Assembly: GCA_945883745.1 (NCBI GenBank)
Contig: CAMCYH010000007.1
Coordinates: forward strand, 1 to 49,185
DNA: 49,185 nucleotides
DNA from: Candidatus Kuenenia stuttgartensis
GTDB lineage: Bacteria > Planctomycetota > Planctomycetia > Pirellulales > UBA1268
Direction of reading: 5' to 3'
In this document: positions 1-8,085 of the stretch, one piece after another
How positions within the stretch are numbered: the stretch's first letter is position 1
Layout of the letters: every line of letters starts with the position of its first letter
Made by a program: the position numbers and the translations under genes
The notes under the pieces: generated by a model
The model's input: the letters and a program-made list of their open reading frames with translations, nothing else
Told to the model about the DNA's origin: nothing
Databases searched by the model: none

Positions 1-1839
1 CGGCGGGCTGAAGGGGTTTTGCGGGTTTGCCTCCGAGTTGTCGTAGAGACACTCCACCTCGAACCGCGTGCCCGCGGGGAAGGGCTGCGGCCGCTCAAAG
101 AAATACGGACTCTGCCAGTTGTAGTCCCACTTGGGCACCCGGATGACCAGCTGCGGCTTCTCCTCGCCCGGCAGCCAGGCCCGGACTTCCATCCAGCGAG
201 CGAGCAGATGGGCGTGGGGTGTGATTTCCCAGAGCGCAGCGGCATGCGGCAGCGTGTAGTTTCCCGTGACCCGAAACTCGGTCACTCCCGGCGGCACCAC
301 GCCGAACTTGCCGTAGAGATAGACGATGTTCATCGTCTTTTGGATCGGAGCGTCGTCGGGCCCCCGGTCGGCCAGCCAGATGCCAATCCGGCTGGCATCG
401 GTCTCGGTCTTTCCATTGCGGACAGAGTGCACCTGCGCTGTCAGGTCGGAGCCGGCCGGAATGAGATACACCGCGTCGGGCGGCGCAAGCGCCGCCCGCA
501 CCCCGGGCACATAGCCGCCGAGAAAACTGGTCCGGGGGAAGCCGTCGTCCCGCAGCGGTGGCGGCCGAAAGCCGAGGCCATGCGGGTCGAACCAGCCCCC
601 CGCCTGATCGTCGGGGTGGCTCATGCCGGCCCGTCCGCCCCAGTCGGCGACGGCCTCCTGGCCCGACTCCCGCGGCAGATAGCCCGTTAGGGCATGGTGC
701 ACGATGCTCCGGTTGCCCGGCAAAAACTGCATCGCCCGGACCGCGAGATCCTCTTTGTTGCCCAGCGGAAAGATCACGTTGCGGTAGAGGTCTTCGCCGC
801 GCGCGCCCAGCTGCGTGGGGCTCGTTTGCTCGAGCACGATGTCGGGCGGCCCGAGGTCTTCCTGAAAGGCTCCATAGTCGGGGAGCGGCGGGAGGTCGGG
901 CGTGACCGCCGGATCCCCCTTCGGCATGTCGGTCTTCACCCACTCCCGCAGCATCGCCAGCTGCTCGGCCGTCGGCGGCCTGGTCCCCCGCAGATCAAAG
1001 TCGCTCTCGGCCTGGGCCGGCGGCATCCGTTGGGCCTCGATCTCCTCGATCGCCTGCTCCATCCAATCGACTGCGTCGTCGTAGGAGGTGAGCGTGAAGG
1101 GCCCGACCTGCCCCGGGCTGTGGCACCGCTGACACTGGGCATGCAGGAAGGGCAGCACATCTTCGGAGTAGGTCACCACATGATCTGTGCGGCTGGGCGT
1201 GGTCGGCACCTCCGGCCGATCGAGCGGGCAGCCGACCGCTTCGGTGACGGGCAGCTTCACCTCGCGGCCGGCGAGGAGATCAAGAATCGCGTTTTTGAGA
1301 TCGGGCTCCGGGACGCCCGGCGATTTCTCGCCCCGCACCTTGTAGCGATCGTCGATCCGGCCCTGATACCGCCTGCGGCCGCTGGCATCGACGAGCACCA
1401 CCTCGGGCGTGATCGTGGCATCGAGGGCCTCGGCCAGCCGGAAGTCGCCGTCGGTGACAAACGGAAAGTGGATCGCATACTCGTCGCGATAGCCAGTGAT
1501 CTCGTCGATCTCGTCAAACTCGCAGACCACACCCACGAAGTGGATCCCCTGCTCGTCGAACTCCTTGTCGAGTTCGACAAGCACCGGCCCATACCGCTGG
1601 GCCAGCGGGCAGGCGGGATGGAGGAATGTGAAGCAGACGGCCTTCCCATCGCTGCCAAGCAGGTCGGTGAACGCCACAGCCTGCCCGTCGAGTGACCGGG
1701 CGGAGAGCCGCTCCGAGGAGGTGCGTTGCGGCGGGTTGCCAGCGGGAGTTGGCACCGCGTCATCGGCCCAGGCGACGACCATGGCAGCTCCGCACCAGGC
1801 CACGACCGCGACAAACATCCACAGCGGGCGAATGGCCAT
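1..1839 (-). CDS. Secreted redoxin - cytochrome c - copper type II monooxygenase fusion (3' end cut by window edge)
   Basis: The frame is open for 613 codons and runs off the left edge, so the C-terminus is missing. A hydrophobic N-terminus (residues 7-25) suggests export. Residues about 40-190 are a redoxin/AhpC-TSA-like thioredoxin fold with HPACPLAQ around Cys77. A class I cytochrome c haem site CQRCH lies at 236-240, with RMPP (Met272) as the likely distal ligand. From about 350 on the protein resembles the PHM/DBH-type copper monooxygenase fold: SIVHHAL (His381-382), AQVHS (His471) and TPHAHLL (His542, His544) match the CuH and CuM ligand pattern. The last Met ligand would lie beyond the edge. 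AGGAG lies 7 nt before the ATG, which supports this start, although the frame stays open upstream into desaturase-like sequence. A redox role in the periplasm is inferred; the substrate is unknown. Confidence 0.85.
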   Translation of the reverse strand, partial: MAIRPLWMFVAVVAWCGAAMVVAWADDAVPTPAGNPPQRTSSERLSARSLDGQAVAFTDLLGSDGKAVCFTFLHPACPLAQRYGPVLVELDKEFDEQGIHFVGVVCEFDEIDEITGYRDEYAIHFPFVTDGDFRLAEALDATITPEVVLVDASGRRRYQGRIDDRYKVRGEKSPGVPEPDLKNAILDLLAGREVKLPVTEAVGCPLDRPEVPTTPSRTDHVVTYSEDVLPFLHAQCQRCHSPGQVGPFTLTSYDDAVDWMEQAIEEIEAQRMPPAQAESDFDLRGTRPPTAEQLAMLREWVKTDMPKGDPAVTPDLPPLPDYGAFQEDLGPPDIVLEQTSPTQLGARGEDLYRNVIFPLGNKEDLAVRAMQFLPGNRSIVHHALTGYLPRESGQEAVADWGGRAGMSHPDDQAGGWFDPHGLGFRPPPLRDDGFPRTSFLGGYVPGVRAALAPPDAVYLIPAGSDLTAQVHSVRNGKTETDASRIGIWLADRGPDDAPIQKTMNIVYLYGKFGVVPPGVTEFRVTGNYTLPHAAALWEITPHAHLLARWMEVRAWLPGEEKPQLVIRVPKWDYNWQSPYFFERPQPFPAGTRFEVECLYDNSEANPQNPFSPP

Positions 1840-1956
1840 GAAATGACTCCTGGGGGCTTGGGCCGCCGCCTGCGACAATGCGGACAAAATCTTTGGCAGG
1901 GTATCACCTTGTCGGAAAACAGTCCAAATTCTTTCCGCGCACGGGTGCGGATGGGG

Positions 1957-2127
1957 GCGGGGAAACGCCTCGAGTTGCTGCATGCTCGTGCGGTACTGCC
2001 GCATCGGCAGGTCAGGAATCAGGTGGTGCTCGATCTGGTAGTTGAGCCACAGGCTCACATCGGTGATCGTGATCACATCGTCGGCTTTCAGCACCAGCAC
2101 TTCATGAAATCGGCCATCAGGAGCCAT
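1957..2127 (-). pseudogene. C-terminal fragment of a QIEHH-type fatty acid desaturase
   Basis: Reading leftward from an ATG at 2127, the translation contains LWLNYQIEHHLIPDLPMR, which matches the third histidine box and following helix of the COG3239-type (linoleoyl-CoA) desaturases. The rest of such a protein is absent: an in-frame TGA lies just upstream and there are no other histidine boxes. The frame continues without a stop through a non-homologous stretch into the redoxin gene at 1839, so on paper the two form one open frame. The GAGC-like sequence before the 2127 ATG is weak. I read this as a relic, of a different desaturase family from the intact gene at 2200-3141. The region 1840-2199 otherwise holds only the leader and RBS of the redoxin gene. 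Confidence 0.6.
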
Positions 2128-2199
2128 GATGCAAGTAAGCGGAGTCTTGCGTCGGAACTGCTTGTTCAGGCCGCCTGCTCACCCCACCGGAAATCTGCC

Positions 2200-3141
2200 A
2201 TGGCCCAGACCGTCACCATCTGGGCTGAGCCCCGCCCCGGGACCCATTGGGAGTATCTTGTCCCGATTCTCACGGTTCACCTCTTGGCCTGCCTGGCTTT
2301 TCTGCCCTGGTGCTTCAGCTGGTCGGGGGTGGCACTCGCGGTCGGGGGCACGGTCGTGTTCGGCACGCTCGGTATCAACCTCTGTTACCACAGGCTTCTG
2401 GCCCATCGGAGCCTCAAGGTTACCGAGCCCCTCGAGCGGTCGCTGGCAACCATCGCCCTCTGTTCACTGGAAGACACCCCCGTCCGCTGGGTGGCCAACC
2501 ACCGCCTCCACCACGTCCACTCCGACGACGAGCGGGATCCCCACTCGCCGCGTGACGGCATCGCCTGGTCGCACGCCGGCTGGCTGTTTCGCAGAGCCCC
2601 CAGCCGCCGCACCTATGCCTACTTTGACAAATACGCCCACGACATTCTGGCCGACGACTACTACCGCTGGCTCGAGCGGCATCCGATGGCGATCGTCGGG
2701 ATCTATCTGATTCATGCCGCCTGCTTCGCAGCGGCAGGGTTTGCCGTCGGCCGCCTCGTCGGTGGCGACGTCAATCACGCTTTGCAGTTGGCCGCGAGCT
2801 GGCTGGTGTGGGGCGTGTATGTCCGCACGGTGCTCGTCTGGCATACCACCTGGAGCGTCAATTCCCTGACCCATCTGTTCGGCTATCGCAGTTACGAAAC
2901 CGGCGAGGACAGCCGTAACAACTGGTTCGTGGGGCTCGTGGCGATGGGTGAGGGCTGGCACAACAACCACCATCACGACCCCGCCAGCGCCAGCGTTCAG
3001 CACCGCTGGTGGGAGATCGACGTGACCTACTACTGTATTGTCCTGCTCGAGCGACTTGGCATGGCGACCAACGTCATCCGGCCCCGCCACCTCCGCCATC
3101 CAGGCCGCGCGGCTCAACGGCGGGAAGAAGCGGGATCGTGA
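2200..3141 (+). CDS. Acyl-CoA (delta-9 type) fatty acid desaturase
   Basis: Membrane di-iron desaturase of the stearoyl-CoA desaturase family (COG1398), introducing a double bond into saturated acyl chains at the cytoplasmic membrane. The three histidine boxes are HRLLAH, HRLHH and HNNHH, in the expected order around pairs of hydrophobic segments (LVPILTVHLLACLAF, VALAVGGTVVFGTL, later IVGIYLIHAACFAAA). Also typical are GEGWHNNHH and WWEID near the C-terminus. The predicted length of 313 residues is normal for bacterial members. The ATG at 2200 was chosen because the sequence homologous to the family starts there; the frame is open further upstream but that part reads as the complement of the desaturase relic. 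It faces away from the redoxin gene and precedes corA on the same strand by 71 nt. It is unrelated in sequence class to the QIEHH fragment next to it. Confidence 0.9.
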   Translation: MAQTVTIWAEPRPGTHWEYLVPILTVHLLACLAFLPWCFSWSGVALAVGGTVVFGTLGINLCYHRLLAHRSLKVTEPLERSLATIALCSLEDTPVRWVANHRLHHVHSDDERDPHSPRDGIAWSHAGWLFRRAPSRRTYAYFDKYAHDILADDYYRWLERHPMAIVGIYLIHAACFAAAGFAVGRLVGGDVNHALQLAASWLVWGVYVRTVLVWHTTWSVNSLTHLFGYRSYETGEDSRNNWFVGLVAMGEGWHNNHHHDPASASVQHRWWEIDVTYYCIVLLERLGMATNVIRPRHLRHPGRAAQRREEAGS

Positions 3142-3212
3142 GCGGCACGATCGACGGGGGTGTGCCCGACCTCGCTGGCCTGTAGGCTCTGCAATACCAC
3201 GAGCCCGCCGCC

Positions 3213-4259
3213 ATGATGATCCCCGTCGTCTCCGACACGAATCCCGCCGCTGGAGAAGCCTGTCTCCGGCCGGCCGGTATCCGCGCCGAGTTTCTCGATT
3301 TCCGAGATCGTTCGCGGGGACGTCTCTTCCCGAGCGAGATCCATGGGGAGATCGATCGTGGCCGATTTGTCTGGCTCGACGTCGACGTGGCCTTGGTTGA
3401 GGCAGACCTCGTCGAGGCGACCTTACCCCCGCAGGCGTGTCCTGGGGTGGACTTCCGCCAGCTGGTGGACGACCACTCCGCGGGCCGGTCACCGCCGCCG
3501 GCCGCGCTGCGACGGACGGATCGGCTTCTCCAGCTCACGTTCCTGGGCGGGGCTGCCTGTGGCCCTGACGATCCCGGCGAGCGTCTCGACGTGGTCATCG
3601 GCGAACGGTTTCTGGTGACGGTCCATCGGGGCGCTAACGGAGTCCTCGATGCCGTCCGCCGCGACTACGTGCACGACTTCGAACAGCACGCCACCAGTCC
3701 GAGCTTTCTGCTCTACGAGCTCTGCAATGAGCAGGTGGAGCAGTTTCTTGCCGTCAAGACACGGCTTGAGGACGAGGTGGAAGACACCCGTCGTGCCCTG
3801 GCCGATGAGTTTGATCAGACGGCCTTCGCAGCGGTCGCCTCGGTGTCGGCAAAACTCCTCACGCTTCGCCGACGGGTGTTGCCGGTGCGGCGGGCGCTCG
3901 AGGAGCTCACGTCTCGAAAGACCGTGCTGGTGAGTGAAGCGACGCTCCCCTTTCTCGCCGCCATGATCCAGACGCTCGAGCGGCTCCTGTCTGACATCGC
4001 CGCCGATCGCGAGATTCTCGAGACGGCCCTCAACCTCTCGCTCACGGTGATGTCGCACCGCACCAACCAGACGATGAATCGCCTGGCCGTCGTGAGCACG
4101 ATCTTCCTGCCGCTGACCTTCATCTGCGGGGTCTACGGGATGAACTTCGCGGCGATGCCGGAATTCGACTGGACCCACGGCTACATCTATTTCTGGGTGC
4201 TCTCCGCCTGCGTTACCGCGGGGGTCTTCGTGTTCCTCCGCCGGTCGCGACTGCTCTGA
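3213..4259 (+). CDS. corA: CorA-family divalent cation (Mg2+/Co2+) transporter
   Basis: The 348-residue protein has the CorA plan: a soluble alpha/beta N-terminal domain, a long helical stalk (about 160-280, rich in Leu, Glu and Arg), and two C-terminal membrane helices. The first membrane helix ends in the signature YGMNFAAMPEF, the GMN ion-selectivity motif, and the second is YFWVLSACVTAGVFVFL. The protein ends with a short basic tail (RRSRLL), as usual. CorA pentamers form Mg2+ channels that can also pass Co2+ or Ni2+; some GMN proteins (ZntB) export Zn2+, so the ion is not certain. The start is the ATG-ATG pair at 3213 and no strong RBS is visible. Its 3' end converges on the truncated MFS gene 41 nt away. 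Confidence 0.88.
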   Translation: MMIPVVSDTNPAAGEACLRPAGIRAEFLDFRDRSRGRLFPSEIHGEIDRGRFVWLDVDVALVEADLVEATLPPQACPGVDFRQLVDDHSAGRSPPPAALRRTDRLLQLTFLGGAACGPDDPGERLDVVIGERFLVTVHRGANGVLDAVRRDYVHDFEQHATSPSFLLYELCNEQVEQFLAVKTRLEDEVEDTRRALADEFDQTAFAAVASVSAKLLTLRRRVLPVRRALEELTSRKTVLVSEATLPFLAAMIQTLERLLSDIAADREILETALNLSLTVMSHRTNQTMNRLAVVSTIFLPLTFICGVYGMNFAAMPEFDWTHGYIYFWVLSACVTAGVFVFLRRSRLL

Positions 4260-4300
4260 GGGCCGCGGTTTCCCCGCGCACCGGTGCTAGGCAAGGGAAC

Positions 4301-5395
4301 TTACAAAAACAAGACCGCTGCCTGCCGAATCGTGGCCCACAGTCCCCATCCCATGGGGATGGTGACGAACAGCCAAAACCCTGTGAGCAGCAGCAGGTTG
4401 ACCGGCCGCATCGCTGTCGCCGCGCCGGGGGACGACGTCACCGGAGCGAGCGACTGCCGCGGAGCGACTCCTGCGGCCTCGGGCTCCATGTCGGTCGGGC
4501 TCACGGGCCTGATCAGGGCGTTGCAGACGAAACCCACGGCCAGCAGCCCGGCCAGCAGCATCATCGTCCGGTCGTAGGCAGCTGCCCGCGGCACGCCGGC
4601 CCGCAGCTGCTGCTCGTTCACGTAGTTGACCAGCACCGGCCCGAGGATGCCCGCCACGCTCCAGGCCGTGAGCAGCCGGCCATGGATCGCTCCGACGAAG
4701 CCGGTGCCGAAGAGGTCGGCCAGATACGCGGGGATGGCCGCGAAGCCGCCGCCATACATCGTCATGATGAGGCAGAAAATCCCGCAGAATAGAGCGATCT
4801 GCCCCGCGTGGCCGACGGCCGGTACGGCCGAGTAGAGGGCGATCCCGAGCAGGAAGAAGATGGCGTACGTCGTCTTTCGACCGAGCCAGTCGGACAGGGA
4901 CGACCAGAAGAACCTGCCCAGGATGTTGAACAGGCTCAGCAGGCCGGTGAATCCGGCGGCCATCGCCGCCACGCGACCGAGTTGGGCCGCATCGAGCGCC
5001 TCGAAGGGGATATCGAGGCCCAGCAACCGGCCGCCGAAGACTTCTTGCAGCATCGGAGATGCCATGCCGATCACGCCGATCCCTGCCGACACGTTGAGGC
5101 AAAGCACGAGCCACACCAGCCAAAACTGGCGGGTGCGGCAGGCTTCCCGCACCGAGAATGACCGCTGCTGGGGAGCCGGCGTACCGGAGTCGCTCGCCTT
5201 GGTTTCTGTCCCAACGCCGCCCCAGCCCTCGGGCGCCCAGCCGTCGGGTGGAACGCGATAGGCGAACGCACCGACCATCATGAAGACAGAGTAGATCGCC
5301 GCCAGCACCAGGAACGTCTGCCAGACGTCCACCGATTCGGGCCCCGCAAAATGCTTTATCAGGATGTCGGCGAGCGGTGAACCGACCTGCGTCCC
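4301..5395 (-). pseudogene. N-terminally truncated MFS transporter (OFA oxalate/formate antiporter-like)
   Basis: The open frame encodes the last two thirds of an MFS carrier. It opens at GTQVGSPLADILIKHF, which in OFA-family carriers lies between TM5 and TM6, immediately after an in-frame TAA (5396-5398). TM6 (WQTFLVLAAIYSVFMMVGAF), the central loop and TM7-TM12 follow (TRQFWLVWLVLCLNVSAGIG, ILGRFFWSSLSDWLGRKTTY, YGGGFAAIPAYLADLFGT). A final hydrophobic pair (VNLLLLTGFWLFVTIPMGWG) ends the protein. TM1-TM5 are missing from the upstream DNA, which is instead desaturase-derived. A GTG at 5332 could start a 343-residue product, but half a carrier would not be expected to transport. I call it a 5'-deleted gene; an assembly join at about 5396 is the alternative. 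Confidence 0.75.
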
Positions 5396-5442
5396 TTAAA
5401 CGAGGCCACTTCGGGAGCGAGAATCCCGGGTGGCCGCAACCA

Positions 5443-5625
5443 AGGGAGGGCAAGAAATGCCACGTGTGGCGTCGATGCAGCCAGCGGAGGAACGGGTCGT
5501 TCACGAGGTCCGGAATGTATTTGGCATAGGTCACGAGCGAGTGCTGCCGCGGGCCGGCGATATAGATCCACTGCATGTGACCCCAGAAGAAACACTCCAT
5601 CGCCTTCTGCGCCGCCGTCGTGATC
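5443..5625 (-). pseudogene. Internal fragment of a second acyl-CoA desaturase
   Basis: A 61-codon stretch reads ECFFWGHMQWIY then LVTYAKYIPDLVNDPFLRWL. This aligns with the segment after the second histidine box of acyl-CoA desaturases (compare AWSHAGWLF and YAHDILADDYYRWL in the intact gene at 2200-3141). No histidine boxes or flanking domains are found on either side: the downstream side runs into unrelated codons and then the truncated MFS gene, and the upstream side holds no recognisable desaturase sequence. The divergence from the intact copy suggests an independent paralogue, not a recent duplicate. The 339-nt gap 5396-5734 holds nothing else recognised except the RBS of the next gene. 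Confidence 0.55.
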
Positions 5626-5734
5626 AGGCCGCTGGTCGACACGACCGGACCGCAACTTGACGTACTCACGGGATTGCCAGATGCTGCCTGTGAGTATGAC
5701 GAATTGATTAGGTTGCAGGCTCCGAGGAGCATCC

Positions 5735-5986
5735 ATGACGTACGAGGCAATCAAGAGCCGGCTCGACGTGCGACCTTTTCAGCCCTTTCGCGTCATTCCA
5801 TCAAGGGGCGAGGGCTACGAGGTGCGGCATCCGGAAATGGCGTTTCCGACGCGCACGGAGACGGTGATCGCGTCACCGGACCGCCAGGGGGTGCCCAGTC
5901 AGGCCCGCATCGTGGCGAACCTGCACATCACCGCCCTCGAACCGATCGAAACTGCGTTGTGGCGATGGCGTGGTTCGCAAAACTAG
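5735..5986 (+). CDS. Small hypothetical protein (MTYEAIKSRL family)
   Basis: This 83-residue protein resembles a type of small protein found repeatedly in Pirellulaceae genomes, with an N-terminus like MTYEAIKSRLDVRPFQPF, a middle of about 25 residues containing EVRHPEMA, and a hydrophobic strand ending in HITALEP. The fold may be a small beta-rich domain; no catalytic motif, signal peptide or membrane segment is visible. GAGGAGC sits 4-5 nt before the ATG and supports the start. The gene stops 11 nt before the sialidase start at 5998, so the two may be co-transcribed. Function is unknown; in other planctomycetes such proteins are scattered and not tied to one pathway (recollection, not checked). 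Confidence 0.7.
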   Translation: MTYEAIKSRLDVRPFQPFRVIPSRGEGYEVRHPEMAFPTRTETVIASPDRQGVPSQARIVANLHITALEPIETALWRWRGSQN

Positions 5987-5997
5987 GTGCCGCTTCC

Positions 5998-8007
5998 ATG
6001 AAACGCCTGTTCTTTGTTGTCTCGGCCGTCCCGGCCTTGCTGTACCTCGGTAGCGGTCCGCTGCAGGCGGACGAGCCGCCTGAAGCCCGCTTCGCCGCGA
6101 TGTCACCCGACGAGGTGCGGGCCTACGAACGGGAGACGCTCCGCCGCGTCGCTGACCTGGCTCTGATCCCGCCGGTGCCCAACACCGAGCCCCTGCCACA
6201 GTACGACTACGACAAACTCGACTACGGCATGACGATCGGCATCGAGCGGACGCCCAAGGGGCGGCTCTGGGCCTGTTGGGTCGCCGGCGGCGACAGCCCC
6301 AAGGCATTCTTTGTGCTGGCCACGAGCGACGACGACGGTGAGACCTGGTCGAAGCCGCGGCTCGTACTCGATTCGCATTCCCGCGGCCTCCCCCGCGACA
6401 GGAGCATCCTCGTCGGCAACCTCTGGACCGATCCGCGGGGGCGGCTGTGGCTGTTCTTCGACCAGAGCATGGAGATGTTCGATGGCCGCGGCGGCGTCTG
6501 GGCGACCGTCTGCGAAAACCCCGACGCCGAGAAGCCGGCGTGGTCGGCCCCCCGCCGCATCTGGCACGGCGTCATGCTCAACAAGCCCACCGTGCTCTCG
6601 ACCGGCGAATGGATGCTGCCGATTTCGCTCGACCAGCGGGATGGCACCGACCCGGCGGAACGGGGCATGTTCGGGCCGTTTCAGCGGCTCTTTCCCGAGT
6701 TAGACCCCTTCCGCGGGGCGAACGTGTTCGTCTCGGCCGACGAGGGCGCGACATGGCAGCGGCGAGGCGGCGTTACCTTTCCGAATCCCGACTGGCACGA
6801 GCACATGATCGTGGAGCGCCGCGACAAATCGCTCTGGATGCTCGCCCGCACGGCCAAGGGCATCATGCAGTCGACCTCGACCGACGGCGGCCGCACCTGG
6901 GCCAAGCCCACGGAGCCATCCGGCATCCGGCAGCCCAACGCCCGCTTCCACATTCGCCGGCTGGCCTCGGGGAAGCTGCTGCTCGTAAAGCACGGTGACA
7001 AGATCGACGCCCACGGGGGCCGCGTGAAGCTCAGCGCCTGGCTTTCCGATGACGACGGCGCGACCTGGCAGGGAGGCCTCGTCCTCGACGAGCGGCCGGG
7101 CATTTCCTACCCGGACGGCTTACAGGCGCCGGACGGCACGATCTTCATTTCGTACGACCGCAACCGTGCCACCGACGGCGAGATTCTTCTCGCCCGGTTC
7201 ACCGAGGCCGACGTGCTCGCCAGGCAGCTCGCCGCACCGAAGTCGAAAGTGAAGATGCTCATCAGCCGGCCGTTGGCCCCACGGCCCGCGGCCCACGGGG
7301 CCCGCGGCACCCCGGCCGCCCCAGCGCATGCCGCGACGATCCTCCCCGCCGGCTGGAACTCCAAGGCTGCGGCCGACGCGGTGCTCAAGCGGCGCGTGCG
7401 GGTGTCGGCGCCGCAGGTGAAGGGGGCCCACGATGCGGAGTTTGTCCGCGTGGGCGACCGGGCCTATGTCGTCGAGCACGATAACGACATCGAGCCGGGC
7501 CACGACGCCGGCAAGGCGATGTACTGCGTACTCACGGTCGTCAATCTCCAGACACTCGCCGTGGAGAAGACACACCTGTTGGCGAAGGCCGGCCAGACGT
7601 TCGCCACCACGACGCTGCCCGATATCGAGATCTTCGTGCCGCGGATCATCCGCATGGACGAGCACACGCTGCGGTGTTGGTTCTGCAGCCAGCCAACTAA
7701 CGCGCAGGCGGTGACCTGGTACCACGACTTCGACCTGCGGACACGGTCATTCGTGGAAACCACCCACAAGGCGAAGCTCAAGACCGCGGCGGGCACGTTC
7801 GACATGGAGCCGCGGCACTTCCATGCCGATGCCGTGGCCGGGGGCTTCACGAAGCTGCCGGTACGATTCCGGGCGGCTCGACGACTCGTTTCCACCGCTC
7901 CAGGCGTTGCCGGAAAAGTCGGGGGAGATGCCGAAGTAGCCGCTACGGAAAGATGGCCGGAGGCAGCCGATCCACTACTCCGCACTGAAATACCACCACG
8001 AGTTTGA
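5998..8007 (+). CDS. Secreted sialidase-like (BNR) protein fused to a truncated second domain
   Basis: A signal peptide (MKRLFFVVSAVPALLYLGSG, then Ala-Asp) is followed by a six-bladed-propeller sialidase-type domain to about residue 420. It has clear Asp boxes: SDDDGETWS, SADEGATWQ, STDGGRTWA and SDDDGATWQ. After a Pro/Ala-rich linker ending AAPAHAATILPAG comes a segment (about 450-620: WNSKAAADAVLKRRVRV, VKGAHDAEFVRVG, HKAKLKTAAGTFDMEPRHFH) that looks like the N-terminal half of a separate planctomycete sialidase-family protein. This stops at KLPVR. The last 45 or so residues are low-quality sequence without resemblance to either part, so the second domain looks truncated. Likely a periplasmic or extracellular glycan-related protein; hydrolysis of sialic acid itself is not implied. 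No strong RBS is seen. Confidence 0.75.
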   Translation: MKRLFFVVSAVPALLYLGSGPLQADEPPEARFAAMSPDEVRAYERETLRRVADLALIPPVPNTEPLPQYDYDKLDYGMTIGIERTPKGRLWACWVAGGDSPKAFFVLATSDDDGETWSKPRLVLDSHSRGLPRDRSILVGNLWTDPRGRLWLFFDQSMEMFDGRGGVWATVCENPDAEKPAWSAPRRIWHGVMLNKPTVLSTGEWMLPISLDQRDGTDPAERGMFGPFQRLFPELDPFRGANVFVSADEGATWQRRGGVTFPNPDWHEHMIVERRDKSLWMLARTAKGIMQSTSTDGGRTWAKPTEPSGIRQPNARFHIRRLASGKLLLVKHGDKIDAHGGRVKLSAWLSDDDGATWQGGLVLDERPGISYPDGLQAPDGTIFISYDRNRATDGEILLARFTEADVLARQLAAPKSKVKMLISRPLAPRPAAHGARGTPAAPAHAATILPAGWNSKAAADAVLKRRVRVSAPQVKGAHDAEFVRVGDRAYVVEHDNDIEPGHDAGKAMYCVLTVVNLQTLAVEKTHLLAKAGQTFATTTLPDIEIFVPRIIRMDEHTLRCWFCSQPTNAQAVTWYHDFDLRTRSFVETTHKAKLKTAAGTFDMEPRHFHADAVAGGFTKLPVRFRAARRLVSTAPGVAGKVGGDAEVAATERWPEAADPLLRTEIPPRV

Positions 8008-8085
8008 ACGATAGAAGAAGGGGCAGCGCCGTCAATCTGAAAATGCCGCGTGATTTCGCCCCTTGCCCACTCGGAAGCCCACGTC

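Noticed and set aside
4287..5750. A single 487-codon minus-strand frame spanning desaturase and MFS fragments
   Set aside because: Only its first part matches desaturase; from 5395 on, the real MFS homology is in a different frame, so this long frame is composite.
7863..8007. Minus-strand reading WYFSAE ... GYFGISPDFSGNAW under the tail of the fused sialidase
   Set aside because: Suggestive of another gene fragment, but it is interrupted by a stop and I could not tie it to a family.
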